DNA of 64,000 bases. It comes from Temnothorax longispinosus. Its lineage: Eukaryota > Arthropoda > Insecta > Hymenoptera > Formicidae. A program made the translations under genes and the position numbers. Location of the stretch: contig NC_092362.1 of the NCBI RefSeq assembly GCF_030848805.1, forward strand, positions 3,534,001 through 3,598,000, written 5' to 3'. The notes beneath the pieces are model-generated. The model worked only from the letters and a program-made list of their open reading frames with translations, did not search any database and had not been told where the DNA came from. This document shows positions 13,901 through 25,582 of the stretch, piece after piece. Each line of letters starts with the position of its first letter. Positions within the stretch are counted from its first letter, which is position 1.

Positions 13901-15635
13901 ACTCGTATTATAATAACGTTCGTTAAAATGCAGTACCCTTTTTTTCGGGATTCACACGTAGGATATGGCGTCAAGGGTTAACGGCGACTGTCCCGCCGCA
14001 AACCCTTGCTCGCAATTCTCGCTCAAAGTCGTTACGTCCGCCATATATCATGCGGAACGAGTTTACTTCATGCCGTAATGCCTACGCTGAAATGATTTTA
14101 TGGCGCGATTCATTTTCGGCCAAAACGCACGTTCTCGAAAAATCTCTGATTCCCGTGCAGCGGAGTTATTCTCTTTTCCACGTGTAAACGGTCGGGCTTA
14201 ACATTTTACAGTACGAATAAATCTGGAAGCTTAAAATAAAAATACCGTGGCGCGCGTATTACGCTGGCGTGCTGGCAACGTTAGTAACACGTACCTGTAT
14301 GCGAAATAAAGATGACGTAGATTTAGATTTTTCGCGCGATCTTAAATCTGTACGAGTGCACAAATCACACGTTGGTGTTTATCAAAAAATAATTTGATAA
14401 ACAGCAATACTTTAGAGTCTTAACACAATAAACGTATTATACCGATTGTCTGAGAGTTTCTTAAAAATGTTATTAAGCAGAATCCCCCCAGTGTGTTTAA
14501 TATGAAATTTCTTGTACATGAGCCTTTTCGTTTAGCCGCGTATTCTTGGATCGTAAAGTTTCATGGCGACCACCCGGGACCCTCTTGCCCGGGATACGTA
14601 AGAAAGTGTCGCGAACACTTGGAACGATAGCGTACGAGGCTCTTCGGCGTCGATTCACTCGAAGGTCGAGATTTTAAGGGTCGAAACGACTCGGGATCGC
14701 TCGTTCGAGGATCCTTATCCTCGATACGGCGAAACGATTCCGGATGACTGGACGAACGATCAAGGTTCTCGAGAGGGGCAGAGAAGGGAGAGAGGCGCGC
14801 CGTAAGAATTCTCTCGTATACACGAGGAGTCAGTGAAATCGTACCCGAACATGCCCCGGCGTTACGATAATGGCGGCAAACACTCTCGCTCACGGACCAT
14901 TAGTCAAAAATGTTCGGATTCGTTGCCGCGTTTTGTCGTCGCGATGCAAAGACAACCGCGGCGAAAGGTGGCGCAGAGGGTGGGCTCGTGTATCCGGACA
15001 ATAGCGTAGTAACCGTTCTATTCTACTCTCAGGCGGCTGCAATCACTAGCAATTTGCTTCTGTTCCGTGAAACAACATTCTCCGGTTTGAGACAATGGCC
15101 CGTGAGCGAGTGATAGTATTTTTTAATCTACTCTTGTATTAGATTCATCTGTACACCTACACTGAAACGAGCAATTCAATGAACATTTATTTTCTAAAAG
15201 TATCATCGTTCTTTTTACGATCGATAATAATACCTTGCGTCATTTAAGTTAAGTATGAGCGAATAAACTTGCTTGATATCTGGATGAATAAAATTTTTAC
15301 GTACCTTTTTTCCATATCTTTTTATGGAATATTTGGATATTGCATCATTCCCCTGTTTTTATGCGATGGCAAACCCCTCGGCCTCTGACGCTCGATAATG
15401 GACGATTACGAGAGAACACCGAATAATGGATGCAGGATCAAGTGCCGGCGTACCTTATGAACTCTCAAAGCGGTACACGGCATGAACGTATGTTTGCAGC
15501 GTCCCATACATATGTAGTCGTCCGCAAAAGTTTCCTCGTTTGCCCGCCACTTTGCCGGTGCACACGTACTAATCCGTTACTCGTAATTAGAGTCGGATTG
15601 CCAATGGTTTAATCCCTCAATGTCAGTGTCCGCTT
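7989..15635. other. Non-coding DNA, no gene seen
   Basis: AT-rich segments (8330-8420, 9240-9400, 13800-13960, 15120-15350) alternate with CpG-rich ones. A possible terminal-exon look-alike at 15035-15113 (acceptor after ...CTACTCTCAG, 25 open codons) is not strong enough to annotate. Small palindromes occur at 9898-9911 and 14377-14402. No RNA gene or transposon was recognised. Confidence 0.4.
14377..14402 (+). other. 10-bp stem, 6-nt loop hairpin
   Basis: GTTTATCAAA at 14377-14386 pairs perfectly with TTTGATAAAC at 14393-14402 around AAATAA. It is short and AT-rich, so a chance origin is likely. Confidence 0.3.
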
Positions 15636-16004
15636 CGGTGGGAGGAAAGGATGGGCGGAGGAACGGAGAAAGGAGGAAGAAGAGGAAGATAGCGAAAGTG
15701 AGAATAGGAAGGGGGAGAAAGCGAGAGAGAGCGAGAGAGAGAGAAGGAGTTACCGCGAGGAGTAGACCGAAAGGTACACGCAGTATGAAGGGAAACTGCC
15801 ATTGCAACCTCCTTCGCTCCCCGGCCGACACTTTGAGTAATAAGATTAGGAGGCGTCTCTACTCAGTCCGAGCAGGCGAGATAACGTCATTGCGAACCAA
15901 ATGGACCGAGATATAGATAAGGGATAATTAGGAGAAAAGAGACAGACGGTGCGGAAACTGGATGAAGAGAAAATGAGAAAGAGAGTATACAGTGGAAGGA
16001 GAGG
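15636..16004 (+). repeat. Polypurine-rich tract
   Basis: The + strand is strongly purine-biased from 15636 to about 15755 and again from about 15900 to 16004, with short (GA)n runs inside. The bias yields Arg/Glu/Lys-rich frames on + and Ser/Leu-rich frames on -, which I treat as artefacts. It merges into the (GA)n array that follows. Confidence 0.7.
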
Positions 16005-16008
16005 GAGA

Positions 16009-16062
<54 letters not shown>
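16005..16062 (+). repeat. (GA)n microsatellite
   Basis: Nearly pure GA dinucleotides for about 58 bases, with one GACA interruption near 16022. The complementary (CT)n codes for Ser-Leu repeats in the reverse frames. Confidence 0.95.
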
Positions 16063-16064
<2 letters not shown>

Positions 16065-16747
16065 AAAAGGAGAATGAGAGAGACAGCGGCAACGGCCCGA
16101 CCGAGGTGCCACAAGGATGACGTCGGACATTTATTACTACGGATTTTACAATGAGAGTTCTTCCTTCACCCCACGAGAGTTTGGTGTGCGCTTCATGCAA
16201 TCATAGTATAGTTAATCTATCATATTTTCGAATAATATTCAAAACTCTGTAGCAACATCAGTTGTGTATTACGAATATGAAATCTGCAACTGACTGGTTA
16301 AATACAATATATTATAATATTTTCCGAATTCACATTGCATGTGTATTTATAAACATTTAGACTCTATCAAGACTCTGACGCGACATATTTTGGATATTTT
16401 TATTCAAAACACGTATCATAATTTCGCGCATTGGATGAGCATTAGTAAAATTCTATATTCACTGTCCTGTAAAAATCGCTAAGAAAATCTTTTTTTAATG
16501 TGCAAAATAATAAAATATTCTCCAAACTTTGTCGATCTAGCTTAGAGTCTGGTACAACGCGGTATAATAAAATCGGAATAGAGTCGACGTATAGCTTCGG
16601 GATCGCATAGGTCTCATCAACAGGCGACGGCACGCATAGGAGATATCGCGTCATTAAATCGCATTTGCATATCACTGATCCGGTGAATAGAGATCCTGCC
16701 ATGGCTCACTGAAGCCAATTAAAATTGACAGCGCTGGCATCCGAAAC

Positions 16748-16748
16748 T

Positions 16749-16835
<87 letters not shown>

Positions 16836-16836
16836 T
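16748..16836 (+). repeat. (CT)n microsatellite
   Basis: About 90 bases of CT dinucleotides with three TTTC interruptions. It lies 700 bases from the (GA)n array at 16005 and in inverted orientation to it, so the two arrays could pair in a single strand. Confidence 0.95.
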
Positions 16837-19800
16837 TTTCCCTTCGCATAGCGTACGCGCGAGCGCGCGTGTTATCGGCGCGCTACAGCGATCGGCAGCT
16901 TGAAGCGGAATCGCGGGGATTGAAGCGCGTGGCGAGCCATTGCTTCGATATATCGGAATAGACTGCGTCATAAAAAAAAAGGAACACTTTCGTCGCGGCT
17001 GAACCAGCCGAGCGATCCGTCATAAACACGGCTGCGCCGTAGAAATGGCAGGACATAAAGAAAGAACAAATAATCATGCGTGATGCTGCATGCATCAACG
17101 TTCGCCGCTTCGGTCGTGTAACGCGTTTGCATCACGTAAGCTCTCCTTATGTGAAGTCACGCGTGACCGCGCGCGCGCGCGAGACGCGTTTTGTTGTCCC
17201 ATCGCCCTTTCCCTCTTCATTAACCGTCGCTTCAATGTATGAACAGGAATGATGACAAATCGCGGATTCGTGTGCATTCAACATCAATTAACCTTTGCAG
17301 CGCGGCGACGAGCGCGAGGAGCCGGAAGCGAGTCGGCTTTCTGGGATGGGCGGACGCGCGATCAGTTTTAATATAACTCGTTTAAAACTACCGCGCTCTC
17401 TGTTATCTTTCAACCTCCGCGTTTCTTTCGAACGTCCCGTTGCCTCTTCGTCGGCGCAGTTTGTTCCGTTTTTCCCCGGGTGTTACTCATGGCTCACTAC
17501 CTCCAGACAAACATAACGAGGCACATACCGAACTTCCCTCTCGCATTCTCCGCATCTCCCGCCGTATCTTTCCTTCGCCAACCGAGGGGGGAAAGATACA
17601 TATAAAGTGCAATATCGATATCCATATCGAGATATTCCCAATATCGTCGTGAGTATATCGAGTGTAGCACGACATGGGAGGATGCCTGTTTTTGGACGTT
17701 GCGCGATACGCGTGTCGTTGTGCATCAATGTGGTTCGTACAAGCGCGTTATATACCGTCCCGAATATATGTATACGAAGTCGTCCCGACTCCGCGGAGAA
17801 AGCTCGGTTTGACGAAAGCAAGAATAAAAGGACGGTTCCTAAGCCCCCGCTAGACATGTATCCCGAATCGACTGTGATTGCCAGGCTGTTCGTGTGTGCA
17901 AGCAGTCAGTCTATACTCCATCCACTCTCTTTCCCTCTCTATCTCTCTCTCTCACACGTTATAACGATTAATTTGAATCGACGAAATCATAATGGTAAAG
18001 GCGAAGGTGATAGTCGAATTAAAGGAATTAAAAAGGATCGTCTGAGTGTTCTACACGTTTTTTATGTAAAACCGGCATTGAATCCTAGCGGACCGAGTGA
18101 TTCTTCTCCTTTTGCTCCACTTGAATCCATTGAATCGATTAAAGGGTGGTATCGGGCCGGAGAAGCGGCGTATCCTTTCGGAGTAACGGATCATTAGCAT
18201 CCCCCTCATTTAATTTAGATTAGCGACGCTGGGGGAGGGTATAAGAGCCGACGACGACCATATCCTATCTAACTTCCCCGTTTCCCCTCCCCCCTCCGGG
18301 CGGGTCCGCAGGAAAAGAAAACTGCATTCGCGTAACACTTTGTTTCGCTGGCGCGCATAATATCATGTAGATGTGTCGTGTCGTTTCGCCGCGAATGGAA
18401 ATTCACCCATTTCACGGGGGAAAAGTGTTTCGATAGAAATTCACTGGCGTGTGTCGCGCTAGCGGGGGCGTAGCCGACCGCGCCAGGACGTCGCGACGCT
18501 ATGTTAGAATCGTTTCCATGTGGCGATAGCGCGCGCCACACGGATCGAATAGAACCGGATGAGATAAGCGAACGTGTCCTCGTATGCAACGGTTTGGCGT
18601 CGGACGACGGAAGTATCTCCCCGCGGTTTGAAGGATAGTTCGATTTGGAATCCGGTGGAGCCTCCCCCTTTTGCAATAAGGAGTCGCTTATCCGGAAACC
18701 CCCGAGAACGACTGCGACAGTTCCCCCGTTAATCTCGCGCGCTGCACGCGCAACAATGTAAAAATCGCCGTTGTAATGTACACATGGAAGTCAATCAAGC
18801 GAGAAATTTAATTACGTTGTATTTGACGAGAAGTAGATATGTGTGCGCGCCGTGAATACATATCCGTGCGAACGTATTACAACTGGCCGGTTGCGATCAA
18901 TACGTTTGCGCTCGCCGAAAATCGTCCGTTAAAAGGGACCGGGGAAAAACGGCAGTGACGATTAATTAATACGAAATGTGTCCGGCATCGCAGTATCGAA
19001 TGTGATTATCATAATGCACCTTAATTCGATGAGCGTTCGGCCCGAAACGGGTCGCGCGTAATTGCACAAACATGGAATATCAAAGCCCGGTTTGCCGGCA
19101 CATGCGTGCTATACGCGTGTGTCGTGCCGCGTATCCACGTCCGTCTCTCTCGCGCGTAAACGGATCGGCCCGCGTCGATATGTGCGCGTGTGCCCCGCAC
19201 ACCGCGTCGATTGAAGTATATTTTCCGCGTATCTCCGAAAAACGACCGACGTCCAACCGCAAAACCAGTCCGGTCGCGCAGTCGTGGACCGTTCTCCCAT
19301 CCTCCCCTCGCCGATTGATCGATACGATCTGTGCCACGTCATATTTTCGCTTCTTCCAATTTTTCTTCCTTTTTTTTCCCGCGGCTCGACGACATTTTTC
19401 ACTCCCGCGTCGCCGCGTAAATTGACAAAGGTATTCGCGCGATTTTGCGAATCAATGAACGTCCGGCGCTGCCGTGCTCCATTATCCTCTCTAATTGTAT
19501 GTCGCGATTTTCCTCCGCGGACGCCTATTTGATCTTTTTTGTCAGCAATTAGGATTTATCCTACATTAACGTCGAATTATCCGAACAATCGTATCGGAAT
19601 TCCGCGCAGCCCCGACGTGGAAAATGGGTTGTAATTTGCAATTACGTGTAACACAATCAGCCGAGCGAAATGAGTCTCTTACCACCTTGCGAAGGGTCAT
19701 GCAAATTAATGGGAGCTGTGAGAGTTTTTCTCATGTGAGGAATACGCACGTACGGAATCTATGGCGCAGTAAAGCGCGAAGCTGCAGAACACATCAAACT

Positions 19801-22800
19801 TATCGATAATTCTCCGCTCGTGCTCGCTAAAAAACAGTGTGCTTTTTATTTGACCTAATTCGGTCTGTTGAGGAAAATTAATTGGCTTTCCACGTAAAAA
19901 TGAGAAACGAGTCAGTGCCCAAAGAAGAAGAACATTAAAACTTATTCGAGATCTTAATCTAGCAAACAAGATCCGTCAACATACAAGATGTAGACGGGAA
20001 AATAGAAGTTGATGCCAGCGCTGGGTGTCGTGAGGGGAGGGTGGCAAGCGGGGCGTGAGATGGAACCTGGAAATTCGAAATTCTAGCTGGGGACACTCGC
20101 AAGGAGAGAAGTTTGCGAAGGAGTTGTTTACGCGGAGTTCCCCTCGTCGGTAACCTTTCGCGGCGCAAGGGTTGGCAAAGCCTTGCCTCGGGGTGCTGTA
20201 AAATACCGGTTAAACGTTGTCGCTGCGTTAAAATTCTAGGCTCTGAATTTACGTACTCGGTGGTTTTCGCAGGAAAGCAGGACGCAACGTTTCATTCGGA
20301 AATATAATATATACAAGAATCCTCGCGCTCTCCGAGAAACGTCACGATACTTTAATTATATTTGCAGTTACTCAATATTTCGCAGCATTTCATCAGGAAA
20401 CGCTCCAGACGTCACTTAATTTCATCATTCGCGTTTGTAGTAGACGGCACAAGCGGCCTTTTAATTATACTCAACCCACCGGAAAATTAAGAATTCGACG
20501 CAATAAATAACCTTTTAATCAGTAGATTCCTCACTATCCACCTTCGCAGAGGAGAGAAGAGAGAGGAAGCTAGGGCGCAAATTAGCGACGGGGCTGCGCT
20601 ATCTTTTCGCTATTATCTTAACCCCTTTTCTTTCTCGAATTTATCGCCCCTAGCAATTAATTGCTGGGGTCGATCCGTACTCGCTATTATCCGTCCAATG
20701 GCCGTCATCAAGAATAATGTGAGTGAATATAAATTAATAGAGTGATAGCGAAGAATATCACACGTTCCAATAAATTCAAATAAAATTAAATTTTGGTATG
20801 ACATATTTAATTACCTTTTATTTCTATGAGAGAAATACATATTTATAAATATATATAAAAAAATAATCTAATTTGTATCTCAAGCTTCTAATGTCTTGAA
20901 CGTAGATGTGCCACGTCTTTGTAGTTTGAAAGAAAGGGTTGCCTCTTATACAATAACCAGGGTTCTTTGGAATCGTATTCCCCTCATAGTCGTTGCGCAT
21001 TGTCCACATCCTTTGCTAAAGAGGCGGGATTGTGTCAGCTCCAGCAGTCTCTACTCTTCTGCACGTCCCTTTGTCCTTTGCTCGACCTCCTATACCGCTT
21101 TGTACAAATCTCCTTCTTTCTCTTTCTCTCTCTCTCTCTCTCCCTCTTCCGAGTATCTCATAATTTTATCCTTGTGTGTCTTCTTCATTCTCAATTATGA
21201 GTATTTCGTTGTCTTTTGTCGACCTGCGAATACAACTAGCCACTTTCACCGCGTTTGACGGGAAGCATTTCTGTAGCAATTATGTAATTACGACAAATTC
21301 AGATACTCGTAATACATATCGAAGCAAAATTAATTTAATTGCTTTCTAGATATTCGCAGGAATTAATTCGACGATAATTTGATTATTTCTCGCACTGGTT
21401 TGCAGCAATATTAAAAATTTAATCGTACATTTCACTCTATGTTAACGATATCAATTATACTATATTCAGCTAATGATATCGATTTCCTAATTTCACGCTC
21501 TAAAAGTGCTTTTATATAAAAGCAGAGATATGAATATATACGATCGACGAATAAGAAAATACATTTCTGGCGAAAAAAAAAAGAACAAGTCTCCTTCCCG
21601 TTTCCGCCGTTCCGTCCCATTTATTTTTCGTCGGTCTTCGCACGGAGCCAGCATTTTCCATTACGATTCCGATAAATTAATTTTCAGCTGCGCGCCGTGC
21701 GCACCTTGCCACCAGTATTGGGTCGTCGTCGTCGTCGACGAAAAAGGAGACGACGTCTTATACGTGCCATTTATACTCTTTACGGGCAGCGTCAGTCTGC
21801 GGGGGTTGTAAGATGCATCCTTCCGTTCCCCCCGCTCCTCTTCTCTACAACCTCTACCACAGTCTCTATCCCTAGTTACCTCAGCCCGCACCCATCCTTC
21901 CGTGTGATGCGAGAGGAATTTTAAATCCAGTCCTTCAGCATTGATGAATCCGCTTTACCCGGAAATTGTTCCCATACGTCTCCACGGGCGAGTTTCCTCC
22001 CCGCTCCACACGAAATCTACACGGGCAGGTTTATTCCCACCGTCGCGGTCGTACCACGGACGAGCGACGACTGCGTCTTTCGGATCAATCAAATTATTCA
22101 CCAAAATTCTCCGCCGCGCTTCACCTCACGGGACAAGATATTTTTCATACTTGAATAGATCGCTCGTCGTTTCGCGGTCGAAATACTTCTATCCGAAGGA
22201 ATCATCGCATGGACGAGCGAGGATGAAAAAGCGGAATTTTCCAAGCGTTTGGCAGCCAGCTGCGTTCATCGCGGTTGCATTTTTCAGAGATACATACGGA
22301 TGTTTCTCGGGATGGCCCGAGGCTCAAGTTTTTCGCGACACACATATGTGTTACGTCGTAAACAACTGTAACGTAGGGACTAGACGCAAAATTTCTTTAC
22401 TCAGCTGAGGGTGGCTGTCTCATGCCGCAAGCTTCCCTATTCCTTTTCCACGGAATGATGAAACCGGAGTCCACGTACGCGACGTATCGCCCAGTCGAGA
22501 ACGTATCAAACGTGAATAATGTCAGCTGGGTCGCGCGCGCTTCGTGGAAATGCAACCGGGCTCGAGCGCGGACATTCACAATAGAGGATTATGCCATTGA
22601 AGTATTATAATGACGTCGTGCGGCCGCATAATACGTAACAGGCGAAGAGGAATTACGCGACGTGGAATGAATAGGGTATAATCGGCGTGCGCGGGGGGAG
22701 GGGGTGGGAGACGGAGGGGGGAAGGCGAAGGTTAATGGTATTATGCAAATCGTATTACCCGAGACATTGTGAATATTTCACAAAGTAACGGAATACAATA

Positions 22801-24161
22801 ACGAATGTGAATTTTTTCACGGAGTTTAATGGATTCGATGATACCCGTATGCATTGTTGTATATACGACGAAAAAGACCGCGAATAACTATACAATATCC
22901 GCGCGAGTAAATTGCGTTGGCCGGATGTGATATTAATCTTTCGCGGGCATGTCGCCTTAGCGAATGAAATATAACTTTACACGCCATTGGGCAAAAATAT
23001 GGCAATAATTTAACATGGCGAAAAAACCGCCAAGTATAAAAAAGTATTACATCACCTGCCACCAATATTTTGATTTATGAACTGTACCCCCATTGTCGTA
23101 TATCGTAGTAATAAATTATTTTCGCATCAAAAACGTAATTTATATACCGCGACGTTGATCATAACTAGTTGAACTAATGCAACATTGGCAAAGACGAATT
23201 GCGTCACTATTCTCTTTACACACGTCTGGCTTGAAGGACCTGGGCCATTTAACGTGATGGAATCGGACAGTGGAGGTTCACTGAAAACTGAGGGATATAT
23301 AGTGGGAACACCGCGTGTGCCCTGCGAACGTCCTACAGCGGCCGCGAGTGTGTGGACTATGTACTGGGCGGACAAAGTTGGCAATTCTTCGGCAAGTTCC
23401 AGAGGAAGTCTCCAACAAGCCCTACCTGCTTTCGGAGGCTGTCCCCTATCCTTACCCTTCGTACACTGTCTGTTCGTGCTTCGCGTTTTCGCACTGGCCG
23501 CGACCACATCAAAGCGACCGTTGGACGAGCTTTGAGCACGATACGCCGTGCCCTGCCTAGCTTTGTGACACCGCAGCCAATATAGTCGGGCGTCCGTTAT
23601 TACCGAGCTACCATTCAATATCCTTAATTAAATTCGGAAGCTTATTCACTGCGGTTAATTACGGTTTCGTTCGAACGGACCCGCACATCGGGCGTCGTTA
23701 AACAAGACCTTCCTACTACTGGGACACAAAGCAAAAAGCCCTCGGGAATCAGGTCTAGCTTGCCGTTCGAAGACCGTCGGTTATTTGTAATCGGGGCTTT
23801 CGTGCTGCGACAGAATGCCGGCCTCGATCGGTGGCTAACGCGGAAGCGCACTCGATTACGTACGGCGATAGCTTGTAAGGTTAAAGGGGGGGGGGAGAAG
23901 TTTATGGCACTAATTGTAAGCACGGAGTCTGATTAATAGCGCGAGCAATAACGCGGAGAGCGGGTTGTTCAGAAATATATCTGCATGTTAATTTCAGCGC
24001 TGTTTACCTGATGGTCGCCTCAAAATCAATTTACTCACAATCTCTTCGCCTTGATATGCAATATTGAGCTATATTTCTAGCTTTCGCAGCGTTATCGCCA
24101 TGAGTTTCTGTGTTGTCGATATATTTTTATGAAGAAATATATCCAATAAAGTGTACTGTCA
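16837..24161. other. Non-coding DNA, no gene seen
   Basis: CpG-rich DNA with a 14-bp alternating CG run (17168-17181), a short (TC)n near 21117-21143, a (GTC)n run near 21721 and a G10 run near 23886. Frames of up to 196 codons (17607-18197 +) show no domain. The 23296-23535 interval is open in all three + frames and one - frame, which argues against coding. Confidence 0.4.
22693..22721 (+). other. G-quadruplex motif
   Basis: G6-A-G5-T-G3-(7 nt)-G6 on the + strand matches the canonical four-tract quadruplex pattern with loops of 1, 1 and 7. The flanks are AT-rich. The motif is directly visible; function is not. Confidence 0.75.
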
Positions 24162-24179
24162 AATTATCGCGCGATAATT
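24162..24179. other. 18-bp perfect palindrome
   Basis: AATTATCGCGCGATAATT is its own reverse complement with no spacer. It could be a dyad binding site, but there is no nearby gene to relate it to. Confidence 0.5.
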
Positions 24180-24282
24180 CGAACTAAATATCTACAATAT
24201 GAGATCTCTAGCAACGAACAATAAGCAAGTGCTCTGTTTACGTATAGAAATAGTATGGGGATATATAAATAGAAAGAGAAGA

Positions 24283-24285
<3 letters not shown>

Positions 24286-24318
<33 letters not shown>

Positions 24319-24344
24319 TGTGTGTGTGTGTGTGTGTGTGTGTG
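24286..24344 (+). repeat. Compound (GA)n(TG)n microsatellite
   Basis: About 31 bases of GA repeats pass through CC into about 27 bases of TG repeats. The (TG)n half alternates purine and pyrimidine and is Z-DNA prone. Confidence 0.95.
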
Positions 24345-25491
24345 CTTTCTTAAGAGCGGATTAAGTTTAAAATTTTCAAAAACGACCTATGCTGCCTTCG
24401 TGCAACGGACTATTCGCGAAAAGAGGATTTTCCAGGTGACTTCGCATGTAGTTGAATGTATATGTGTACGTTAGTATTGTGACGTTAGCTGGGTTATTGC
24501 GTTTAGAAATCTGCAATAATAAGAACAGCTTCTCCGGGATGAAGGATATACACTTATATTGCGATATTCCTATAACTGGATATTCTAGATCCTTATAAAC
24601 GATTTAACGTTGCGTACCAAAGATTTATAGAGAGATTACGTCTTCCTTACGTATATATTGAAATTACGTTCGAGATCGCATCATGATCGCAGCACGATCG
24701 ATAATGTCGATAAAAGATGTACTCTCAATCCGTCATATCATCGTAGCCTTGTACCTCGAGTTCTTCATTCGCATCTCCTCAGAAAATTTCCAATTACCTT
24801 TATTGTAGAAGTGACAGGAAAGGACCAGACTGCGTCACATTCTCCTACAGGATTACCCCGGATGCTTGCTCCTCGCTTTGTCTCCGACTCTCTCGGATCC
24901 AACTTCCGTTCTCGAGCCCTTGGCGGGAATACGGAAGGAGAGAAGACAGGAAGGGAAAGGTGAGGCGAAGAGGGAGGAGAGAGTGTTCGCTGGAGATTCG
25001 AAGGTGGAAATGAACTGCCGGCATCAACAACCTTAGTAATGACGCGGCTCCCTTGTCTGAGTCTATCTTCGCTGCGCCGCTCATTCCCGAGCGTCATTCC
25101 CAGACAATGGTCGCACTTGAAGCCGCCAGCTCGACGACAAAATGATAGTTTGGACAGCTTGCTAAATGAGATGCTCCATTTCCCGATCCTCCTCAACTTT
25201 CCGAAAATCGAAGCGCTTTATTTTTCGTTCGCGACGGAGGTGTAACACGCGGTACTTCAGAGCAAATAGACTTTTATCATCTCATGCCGTTCGCTACTCC
25301 TTTTTTCCGTGATGTTTAAATCTTTCGCGTTCGCCGATGCTATCCGGCCAGAATATATATTAAAACTATTGACTCGTCTGTTATTATGATCTTTACTTTT
25401 ACGACTACAATTAAAAAACTATTTATTTTTCTGTAGCTATATAGCGCCACGAAATATATTCAGAAAAATTTCATGTTTCTATATTTCTAAG

Positions 25492-25492
<1 letters not shown>
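24345..25492. other. Non-coding DNA, no gene seen
   Basis: Mixed-composition DNA. The - strand frame 24765-25196 and its overlapping partners are rich in Ser, Pro and Arg, and I recognise nothing in them. Confidence 0.4.
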
Positions 25493-25572
<80 letters not shown>

Positions 25573-25582
25573 CTCTCTCTCC
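25493..25582 (+). repeat. (CT)n microsatellite
   Basis: About 78 uninterrupted bases of CT dinucleotides, then TG, then a further short CT stretch. It is the purest of the CT arrays in this window. Confidence 0.97.

Noticed and set aside
15035..15113. Terminal exon look-alike with acceptor ...CTACTCTCAG
   Set aside because: Only 25 codons, and the nearest AATAAA is about 140 bases away; similar coincidences are common in the window.
23127..23618. Possible gene in a region open in many frames
   Set aside because: All three + frames and a - frame are open at once, so the openness reflects few T/A-rich codons; no splice pair or domain supports one frame.
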